This document shows, in pieces, positions 29,001-39,734 of a stretch of DNA of 64,000 nucleotides. The notes beneath the pieces are model-generated. The model worked only from the letters and a program-made list of their open reading frames with translations, was not told the DNA's origin and did no database searches. Numbering within the stretch: position 1 is the stretch's first letter; each line of letters opens with the position of its first letter. The position numbers and the translations under genes were made by a program. This DNA comes from Stichopus chloronotus (Eukaryota > Echinodermata > Holothuroidea > Aspidochirotida > Stichopodidae): positions 25,203,918-25,267,917 of the forward strand of contig CM037833.1 in the NCBI GenBank assembly GCA_021234535.1, in the 5' to 3' direction.

Positions 29001-32000
29001 AAGGCCTCGCCTAGGGAATGTTAAGGGACTCCCCAGCGTTAGAATCAGGGAGAAGACCAGGTAGATATATCGATCTTGCCGCCAGGGCTTGTCTCAAGTT
29101 TTCTTCAGTGTTTTTTTTTATGGTGACAGAACCCCTAAGAAGGGCGCACCTTCAGGTACCAGAGGAGCTGTTAGTACAGTCATGCGGACTTGGGGAGGCT
29201 GGTGCACCTGCTGGGCCCACTGCTATGGCTGATTTTTTATCAGTTTACGCATGTTGCCCTGAAGTCCATCCAAGTGTGCTGTGGAAATATCCTGGAGGCA
29301 TATGCATGGCCATCCACCAAGTCTAGGAGCAAGCTGGAGCACCTGGCAGTGGTGGGTCCTGACCTCTTGAAAGAGCAGTTCCGTGAGGAGCTAGTTGAGG
29401 AGGTCAAGAGGCCTGAAGCAATTGCTGCGGCCTCCTTCCAAGCCTCCACCCACTGCACCAGCGCCACCATCCCCTACCCATCCTGTCAGCTCTTCGTCTT
29501 CTGCTCCCGGCTGACACAATGTTGCGGCAAGAAGCCAAAAGGTGCGGGTTGTGTCAGCGCTTCTGGAAGCCGGCGTTTCCAGAAGAGGTCGCAGGGGTTG
29601 CAGTGGCAGGGCCCAGTTGGCTGGGGGACACGGAAAAAGAGTTGCAGGGGGATCGATTTGCCGACGTACGGTCAGCAATCAGCAGACCCTGCCGGAGTTT
29701 CCTCCACATCCCTGGGATGCCCACCCTTCTGCTCTTCCAGCAGTACGGGGGAGGTAGAGGAAGTTCACCTAGGCCTGGGTGTCGTTCTGGTGAGACAGGT
29801 GGGTGTTAATAGTGGTAACTAGGGGTTACCACTAAGAGTTTATGTTCATGCCACCTCACTCCGTGGGCGGGTGGGCAACACCCACTCTTCACTCCAGAGG
29901 ACCCCCCATTGCAAAATTTTGGAGGAGTTGCACTGCCTCCTCTAAAAGGAGGCCGTAGTCAGGGCAACCAAAGAGGACAAACCCCGCTTCTGTTTGTTGT
30001 TTTTTATGGCCCCGGAAAAGAACGGTACCTATAGGCCCATCCTCAACCTCAGGCCTACAAGAACTCAGGAATTTTCTCTTTTGGAGTCTCCAGCCCCTTC
30101 AGGATCTTGTTTATCTTCCTCTTTGCCTCAGTAGTTGGTCATGTTCTATTTTCTTTCGTTCGTTCGCTTGCTTGCGCTCAAGCCTATCTGGACAGAGCTA
30201 GGGCATACAGGGTGCGGTGCAAGAATATTTTCAAGTGTGTGTCTGAGCTTGTCTAGCTATGCGTCAGTGTAAGTAAGAGGTAAGTATAGTCACTTGCGAA
30301 TGCCCCTCCCCCTTTTACTGTGAGTGGGATTACACTGTACAGCATAACCTTAAAATCATAGTACAGTAGCTCACTCTGTAGCAGGCCATGCATGTTTTCA
30401 CTTTTGGTGCCTGTAACTGTCAACATACAGCACTTTACATTGTAGTCTAGTTGTAATCAAAGACATTTTAATACAAGGAAATAAGTTTCAAATATCAATT
30501 GAAAGTTGAACAGACTTTCAGCTGCATGCTTGGTAGCATTGTAAATTGGGCACACCGTTCACCCTGTATAGGTCAATGGTGCAGTATGGGGATAGCATAA
30601 TTATTACTACCATGAAGTAATGTAAATGTAGCAGAAAGACAGTAGTTGTTGGGTTACAGTACATCATAGTGTCGAGGTAGTGTTGGCTTGTTACAGTTTC
30701 TGCACTTTAGTTGAAATCTGGTCCAGTGTGCTAGCATACACCTACAGCACTGGAGAGATTATCAAAATGGAAATATATGAAGTCACTTTATCAGGTAATT
30801 AGGACTAGGAGCCATCTTCTGGTTAACAGAGTGAAAGGAACATACCAGGAATACTACAGAGATACTGAACCATAGGTCTAGTGATCAGCATGGTTAAAGG
30901 GACACACAAGGACTCGGTGTACCATGTCAGATCCGTAGGGTTAATTGAGGGGAGACACCAGGACTAGAGGTACTAAATCATGTCCTGCTCAGGAAGGTTA
31001 CCGGAACACACCAGGACCATCTACTGATCAACAAGGTTAAAGGGACACATTGGTACCATACCATCCACTGATCAGAAAGGTTTAAAGGGATACACCAAGA
31101 CCAGGAGGTACTGTACTGTTCCATCTACTGATTACCATGGTAAGAGGGATACGCCAGGACTAGACCTAACAAAGGCTTGTTTGATATGATCCTTGTTAAA
31201 GGGACACATGTGAACTACTGTATGCAATTTAATTAATTGGTGTGCCAGACCAATTCAGCGCTCTGTCTTTGCGACTATTCACATTAATTGAATGGGAGAG
31301 CAACCCCTCTCTCTATGTACTGTAGGTAGTTACCCTGTGGCACATATCAGATGAGCATATTGCTTTGCATGCTCAGAAATTGAGACTGATCACATTGTCT
31401 GCCCATAGGCCTGAATTAAACCTCTCATACTATCCAAATCCTCCATGCTACGGCAGCAACATGGTCGTGGCCACATTTACATCATTCCGAACTTACCTGT
31501 CTCCATCTACCCAGTGCACGTCCCTCTACTGTGCTAGCATTACTACTGGTAACCTTTGACCCCGCCTTTACCTTCGTGAGGTGAGTTTTGGGATTTATCC
31601 ACGCAAGGTTTGAAGACTATATGCTTCTTTTGATGCACAGACAGTATTGCATGCACTTATCATTGCCCTTTTGTGAACAGGCCAGTTTTGATACGGTGGA
31701 CTAAATATGGTACGGTGAGGCTGAGGTTACACCAACTATATATCATTGACAGATTCACAGTATTTCATGTCCTTACTACTAGTGTAGGATGTGTGTGCAG
31801 ATACTGCAGGAAATTCTCAGATCTATAGATCACTTTAAGGAAGTGCCAAATTTAAACACTTTCACCTTGAATAGTTGAGAAAAAAAAAGTGAGAAAAAGA
31901 AATTAATTATCAATTAATATTTCTAATACTGGCAGTAAGCAAAAAGTGGTTGTGATGTCAAAAGTCTTCTGAATTTTGAAAGTTTCCAGTGCGTTTTGGG

Positions 32001-35000
32001 ACATCCATGTCACTTTCCTTACATTCATTCATTCGTTCCTTCGTTCATTCATTCATTATTTTGAGCTACGGTACTGTAGTGTTCTATTTAAAGTAAACAT
32101 TGTGATCCTATACAGTGCGCCTTCTTTATTCTTCATAGGTATACCTTAGTTATGGACATAGCCCTGTAAGACTCGAGGTTTGCCCCACACCACTTTAGTT
32201 GAAAATATTTACAGAATGATGAAAGATCTTGTAGCCTCAGTCCAGGCACAGTATGAGTTCACCATCTGTAGATCTTGAAAGGCAAAGGCTTGTTTTACTA
32301 TTCTGTATATATCCTTTTGCATACCATGTAATGCAAACAAAGATAGCACATGGCATGTGTGTTTACAGTAGCACAGTATGTGTGTATGACATATAGTTAA
32401 GTAATATGTACACACATAAAGTGCATCAGAACTCCAATACTGTAAAACCATGAACCTGCACTGTGCACTCTTGCAAAGTGAGATGAACGGATGTGTCATG
32501 ATCTCGTAGACATTTAAATAATGAAGAAATACAGTAGTTGAGATGGGAGGGGGGTGGAGGGTGGGAGAGTGCCCTTCTCTTAAAAGTGCGATTGTGAGTT
32601 AAATGTGCATGGTGTTTACTTTCCTATATGGTAGGGTGATATAATGACATGACAGTGAGAACCCATATTTGAGCCTGTACAGATTTTTTCCCTTTTTTGT
32701 TATCATTTCCATTTTGTTGGAGAAAAAAAAAAGAAAAAATTGCCTACTTAGGGGGAATTTAAGGAGATGAAATCAACTTTATACAGTAGTAATGGGGGGT
32801 GTGAGAGGGGGTTGAGGGAGAGCGAGAAGCTTGTTTATCGTAAAGTATCGTATCCAATCAATATTTTGCACGGCAGCACTACAGTCAGTGTATGCAGCAG
32901 GTGCAGTACCAGTTCCGCATGCTTGAACTGTTAGACCTTCATCGTTTTTGTTGCAATTTTTGCTTGCCGTGTCGCATGGTCTGCCTCTTACAGGAATTTA
33001 TTCAAGAGCAATTGGGGGAGGGCGCTATACATCCCTGCATTGGCACCTGGTTAGGCCATAGCATTTCAGATTTAGTTCAAATACCTCTGATGTGCTGATG
33101 GACTTGATGACCATTGGCCCTTAATGTTTTTAACCGTAGTTACTGATTTGTAATCAAGTACTTTACCAATAATATTTTCTTCTGTTTTTTTTTTTTTTTG
33201 TTTCTTTTTACTTTTACTTCCTGACTGTAACAATCTTGTGAGAATATTTTTGGAGGCCAATTAATTTTGCTCAAAATCATCTGTGACAGAATTTTCTCGA
33301 AGCATTTTTTTTTTCTTGAACGTGTGTACCAGAAAATTATGCCACTGCTGTAGTGGATTACTGGCAGTAATCACAAGAAAAAGCCGAGGGGCTGGTCTCC
33401 CCAATGCAGAATCAATAGGTTCACTGTTAACTGAACGACTTTGGCTTTGTTAAATTGTTTCATTTAAGATGTGTACTACTTGAAATTGCTCTAGATGGAT
33501 GAACACAGACAGGTTTCAGACAAAGTGTCTTGCTTTCCATGCATACAGTTTCCTACAGTAGATCTTTTGGTACACCAGGGAGAAATACAAAGAAAAGATA
33601 CACACAAAGAAAGAAAGAAACAAACAACAATCAATCATCAAACACCAGAGATCTGGTGCAGCTTCAAATTTTAATTCAGCAGACTCGACATGAAACACTG
33701 TGTACACCTGTTATTAATTCACACGGTAGACATTACGTCTTGTTTAATAACGTATTTAATTTGACGTTGCTCAAAGTGCCCTCACAAGACAAAGTACTGT
33801 ACAGGTAAAGAAAAATGTGGCCCCGTGCTGGTTGAGAGCCACTGCCCCTTCTCCCATGGCTCCTCCCTGGGGCTGGGGACTGGGCAGCTGCCATTACTGT
33901 CGGGAGGCTTGAAGGATGCTGCAGCAGGTGTTTTACAGTAAAGCCAGTTGACCTGACCACCTCTTCCACCAACTTTTCCAAAAAGTTGGCCGTTGAAGAG
34001 GTCAGGCCCGATGAGTGGTAGGTTCTCCAGCCTGCTCCTGGTCATTAGTCACATTGAACGGATGTTCTCCTCGTGGACTGAGTTTTGTGAATTCTCAAAT
34101 GGATAGCAGCGTTCTCCTCCCACCTGATGTTTCCTTTATCAGGCTAACAGTTCAGTTTGTGCTTTTACTAATTTCAGATCATAGTTGGAATATATCTAAA
34201 AGCAATTTAAGGAAATTTAACAGTGAATTCATATGAATGAATAAACCTTGCTTGACTCGTACACTGATATTTTTTTTTATTCATCTCTCTCTCTCTCTCT
34301 ACAGACGTACAGGAGCTCGCCACCAAAACCCTCCATATCCAATCAAAGAAGTACTACCTCGATGTGAAACAGAATAGAAGAGGGCGCTTTCTCAAAATAG
34401 CTGAGGTATTTACATTTGTTCAGTTAGTACTAGATACCTGGCCTAGATCTCATTTTGTAGTACCTGTAGCATGAAGTACTAAGCTTCAACTGCCACTTCT
34501 CAGTCTTTTGAAGTGCATTGAGTCCCTGCTCAGATTTTCGAGTGGTCTGTAGTTTTCAATCATTGGTGTTTTCCCTCTCCCTTTTTTTTTTATTTAACCT
34601 CTTAGTCTTCAGTCTATTGTCATGGATGAGTGTGCCTTAATTAGGTGGTTTAGTATATTTTACTTTAAACTGAATCATGCTTTCCAAGTAGAAACAAAGC
34701 AATCTATGCTGTACTGTGACTCCTGTCCTCACATGGTGAAGAACATTTCCTGTATCCATGACAACAACATTCTTTCAATTTTCCTAAAGTTTGGAATAGT
34801 TTGCTTCTTGTATTTTCCTATAAAAATGATGAACTTCATAGTATCAAACTCTGCCGTAAGTATTTTTGATAAAATTGCAGTGTTTGTGCTGAGGTAGGTT
34901 AGCAGTAAAAAAAAACCATCTTAAGCAGACTTGGTAATATTGCTATAGTGTGTATGTGCTCTGAAATGTGTGCAGTGATAATTGTCTGTATGGTAATGTT

Positions 35001-38000
35001 GCTGATGTTGTCGGCTCTTCTAACGTTGATGACTTTGGAACAAGTGGTCCGCAGTGTCTCCTTTGTTCCCTTCCCCGACAGGTCCCAGGTCGTGGCCCCA
35101 AGAAGAGGCTCACCCTGCGCATGCCCGCTGCGGACGGAACTACGCGACTACCTAACAGACTTCAGTGAGCACTACGCCCAGCTTGGACCAGCAAATCCAG
35201 ACAACATCCCGGAGGATGGCCGCATCAAGAGCGAACAGATCATATCCGACAACAGAAGATACTACTTAGACCTAAAAGAAAACAACAGAGGGCGTTTCCT
35301 TAAAGTGAGTTTAAAAAAAAAAAAACACAGTAACAGTGGTAATTCGTTTGCCAGTGGATGAGACTCTCGTTATGTTGATATTGAAATTCAGCTGCAAGGA
35401 GAGGATGAGGCGTGTGGGACAAGTGGGGCTGAATGAGAGTTCCACAGGGTTGGGGGCAGCCACAGCAAGCAAACGAACTTTCACCGAGGCTTCGAGATTT
35501 GATCTTAGGAGATTTTTGTATGATCAAAGCACGCTATACCGAAGTTTATAAAAGATTGATATTCAACAGTTGGTTTAATATTGGATATGTATACAGCACT
35601 GGGTGAATTATGAAAGGATTGTATTCCACGGTGTATGCAAAAGTGGAGTGCTCTAAGCCAGCAAAAGGAGAATGAGCTCTAAGCCAGCAAAAGGAGAATG
35701 AGACAGCAAGACTGGGATCACACCGTATCGAAAAGACAAACTGTAATAATTATAACTTGAGATCTGCTGACCAGGCATTGATTCCCACCCCCCCCCCACC
35801 TCCCCTTTGTGCAAAGCTGAATGCAATTTGTGATTGTTTGTAATGGTGCATCATGGAAGTTGAAAATATTCAGTGTTTCCCTGCCTACGTGATTAAAATT
35901 GCTGACTCCATGCAAGGTACTGACACTGTGGGATTCTAACCTAACCAAAATCAATCGTGCCATTTCTTGCAAAAGCCTTGTTTACAGTAGCACCAGCTTC
36001 AATACACAAAACTTGTCATCAATGCCAGCTGGAATTATTTTGCAGTTTCTGCATGCTCTCATGTAATAAATATCCCTTTAAAGCTGGTTTTGCTGTCGGT
36101 TTTATAACAACATTTATTTTCAAGTTCCCCAAAGGAAATGTGATTGCCAGCAAACTAGGTTTCAATAGTACTTATGCCAGGGATAGGTCAGAGGTCTCGG
36201 GGGAAGGCATTCAGTTTGATAGGATTAAAGTCAACTTAGATTCTTTCCTTACAAAAGTAGAAAGAAATTGTAAAAAAAAAAAAAAAAAAGATAAGTAAAA
36301 AGACTCATAGGGGAAATGAGCCAACTGATCTATGGAGGTCAAGGTAATTTCCAGAGATTCTGGACCAAACACATATTTCATTTTATATTGGCTCTCTCAG
36401 TGCTGCATATTGTTAGGTCTGACAGCTTTGTACTTAAAAGACAGGTCGATCTTACAAAATTCTGTAGATGCACGCGTGCACTCGGGATACACACTGAACA
36501 GCCTCCAGAGTTTACGGACTGCATGACCGACCGTTGGGGGGGAGTTGGGCGGGGTGTGAATCGGTAGGGAGTGGTGACTTGAGTAGGGGATTTTGGCGAA
36601 AGTTAATGTGCATAAGGTGCAGTAGTACCTCGTCGTTGGCTCCCTGATGGGACAGGGAAACCTCATTTTCACTATAAGTACACGTTGACTGTCAAACTTG
36701 AAAAAGATAGTTTTTTCTTATTCACATTTTCAGATCCATAATGTGCTACTAAACATACCCGAACATTACTATGAAAAAAATATAAAAGAGGTTTAATAAA
36801 TGGTTAAGTGGGAGTTTTATGTAGCAAACTGCTGCAGTCGCACAATTATGATTACCATTCCTCTGTAAACAGCCTACATTATCTTCTGAAAGATTTAAAG
36901 AGCTTTAAAGTGAAATGCATGGTAACCACTAACCAACAAGAATGACCAATGGCAGGTTTTCCTCTCTGAAGTTCAAAGAACGAACTGAACACTAGTCCGT
37001 CAAAATGAGAACAGGTACTTATCAGGAAGACTTTAAACATAAACTTTTTGTGGCAAATTCCTTCACAGGACCCACAAATTCACCTCAGCTGTCCTTTAAA
37101 GGGATTTGCCACTGAAGAAGGTTATTTCCAAAAAAAGGATGGAATTTTCTCTCTCTGGTGAAATCGTATCACACTATAGCATGTTCTGTTTGGAAGTTGT
37201 CGCTTTCTACAGAAATACTACATACCTATTTCAAAGTGGGGCATTGCATTATGAGCAAATCTGCGGTGTTACACAGGCACAACTACTTGAAAATCCTTTC
37301 TGTTTCTTGCGTTCCTGACTTTCTTCAAAGGAAGCATTAGGACCTTAATTTCCACAACATTTGAAGGTAGGTTTAACTTAAAACCAAGAAAGACTTCTTG
37401 AAGTAATTTGCGGAGCTGTTACGCGACAGCTGTTGTAACTTTTGAAGCAACTGGAAGTCTTTCTTGACCAGAGAAATCTGTCGTCAAACAGTAAAATGAA
37501 CAAGACATCCGTGGGTGGTTTGAAATACGAGCTGTGAAAATTTACTCTCTTTCATTTAAGAACCCCTTTTTACTTTTCAGTGGAATGTTTCATTACTTTT
37601 GAAAATCACTGGTTTTAAAGGGGAACTCCAGGCAAAGAACATGTCTTCTGACTTATTTAAGTCATGTCAAACCATTTTCATTCATATTCTTGACGTTTTG
37701 AAGTGAACTTTTCATGGGCAACATGATACGTTCAAACTTCGCGCCCAACAGAGTTTCTAACACTGTGCGTGTACATACGAAGGGCGCGGCCATCACTGTG
37801 ATCTCTCTGGCTTGTGGCGTAGTTCACGACCAGCCCGTATCCACGATTGCCAACCTGGATCGTCCTACATAATTTGTAATTAGATGGCCTATTTAGGTTT
37901 ACTTCGTCCTTAATGAAGGTTAAGTTTTCCTTACTTTCAAGGTATTGTTTGCACTGCCCTAAGCTACGTAATGTGGCCTTTCAATGGGAAATTCCTCTTC

Positions 38001-39703
38001 TTATGTGCTTTATCTGGATTTTATAGATCACTAAGTTTATCTTGTGATAGCCACATCGAATACACAGTGTGTCTGATTACTAATTATGTAGGTTAATTAC
38101 ATTTGTACTTGCTGGTCGTCAACTATGTCACAAGCTACAGAAATCAAGGTCAATTAACTGATATAATAGCTACACCCTTGGTATACATGCATGGTGTTAG
38201 TACAGTAACTCTGTTAGGCGGGAAGTTAAAACATGTCATGTTGCCCGTGAGAAGTTCATTTCATAACGTCAAGAATATGAATGAAAATGGTTTGAAGTGG
38301 CTTAAATAAATCAGAAGACATCTTGACTGGAATTCCCCTTTAAAGTTTTGCAATGGTTCTTCTTTTGATTCCTAAGAAGACATGTTGAAATTTAAGTTTT
38401 CCTCAGGTTTGTTTCCCGCTTTCAAGGAAAGATTAAATTATTAGGTGTTTGGTTTCGACCCCTTCCCACTGCCCAACCCCCTCCCTTTCCCCACCCTGGA
38501 AGGGGAGGGGTGTGGCTTACACACTGTTTGTTAATCAGTGTTTGTCATCAAAAGATTTGTTGTATGATGTCATGTTGACTTCAAGGACTCCCGAGAAGGC
38601 CGATAGTGTATCGTTGGTTTTTCTTTTTCAATTTTTCAATCTTTTTTTTTTTCCTCTCAGGTTTCTCAAACTGGAGATAGAGGACCCAGAATACAAATTG
38701 CTGTACCTGCTCAAGGTCTGGTAGAGTTTAAGAATGCTCTCACTGAGCTACTAGAAGAATTTGGAACTGATGATCCGTCAGGTGAGGACAGAATTGAAGC
38801 TGCACAAAACAGCAGTGGAATGTGCCAGACTCGGTTAATAAATATTGTGAGGGGGTCACCTGTAAAAAGGTATTGTAAGGGTCACCATACTAAGGTGGGT
38901 ATTACAATGGACCATCAGTGGTAATGTGATGAGCATTGTGAGGGGGTCACCATTAATATGGTGTGTATAGTGATGAGTCATCAATGATATGGTGGGTACG
39001 ATAAGGCACCATGAAATAATGTGGTGGGTATTTAAGGGGTTATCAATAATATGTTGGGTATTATAAGTTGTCACCAATAGTATGGTGGGTGTTATCAGTT
39101 ATATAGTGGAGATTGTATTGGGTCACCAATAACATGCTGGGAATTGAAAGGGGTCACCAAGAATTTGATTTATTGTAAGGGGTAACAAATAATATGGCGG
39201 GTATGTAAGAAGTCACCAGTAGTATTCTGGTTAGTGTTAGGAGTGTAGGGAGGAACTGTATTGTGAGGAGTCACCATTAATGTGAGGTATTGTAGGATCA
39301 CCAATAATATGGTAGCTATGTAAGGGGTCACCAATAATATGCTGGTTACTGTATAGAGTCATCAATAAATATGGTGGGCACTACTATGGTGGGTACTGCT
39401 ATTGTGAGGTGTCTCCAATAATATGATGGGTATTGTAAGGGGTCACCAATAATATGTTGGGTATTTCAACAGGTTACCAATGATGTGGCAGGTAGTTTGA
39501 GGGGTCACCAATTACTTGCTGGATACTGTAGGGGTCACCAATAACATATTGGGTCCTAAGGGGACCAGTAATATGCTGTTTATTTTAGGGGGCCACCATT
39601 AATATAGTGGATATTGTAAGAGGTAACCAGTAATTGGAGTGGGTATTACACTTGAAGTATGGTCTTGCATAGGGTATAGTACCACAGCCAAGGTCTATCT
39701 GCC

Positions 39704-39734
<31 letters not shown>

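Larger units (their letters stand above)
26870..30310 (+). mobile_element. Internally deleted DIRS-like tyrosine-recombinase retroelement
   Basis: Three features place this in the DIRS group. First, the ends are inverted relative to each other (26870-26985 against 30187-30310), which is typical of DIRS elements rather than LTR elements. Second, a gag-like frame begins with a Cys/His cluster (CVVC, then H-T-V-C-P-M-C). Third, a reverse-transcriptase start lies at 29943-30131. A full DIRS element also encodes RNase H, a methyltransferase-like domain and a tyrosine recombinase. These are absent, the RT frame running almost directly into the right terminus. Stops and frameshifts show it is inactive. 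GC content is well above the flanks, consistent with insertion into intron 1. Confidence 0.75.
8073..34304 (+). other. Intron 1 of the Pur-alpha gene (26.2 kb)
   Basis: The GTGAGT donor and the acceptor ending CTCTCTACAG enclose a very long intron. A (TC)n microsatellite at about 34282-34300 supplies the polypyrimidine tract. The contents are listed separately. Stretches with nothing recognised beyond TACAG/TACTG motifs include 9.7-11.2, 13.2-15.4, 23.1-26.8 and 31.2-33.8 kb. No internal gene was recognised on either strand. Confidence 0.85.
35305..38660 (+). other. Intron 3
   Basis: A 3.4-kb intron. It contains a 26-bp perfect tandem duplication at 35650-35701, a C run near 35790, an A17 run near 36272, and the 731-bp inverted-repeat element at 37614-38344. 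The remainder has nothing recognisable. Confidence 0.85.

Noticed and set aside
34948..35361. 137-codon open frame running through intron 2 into exon 3
   Set aside because: It is open only because of the extra base in exon 3. Its N-terminal part is intronic and hydrophobic by chance. The spliced model is far better supported.
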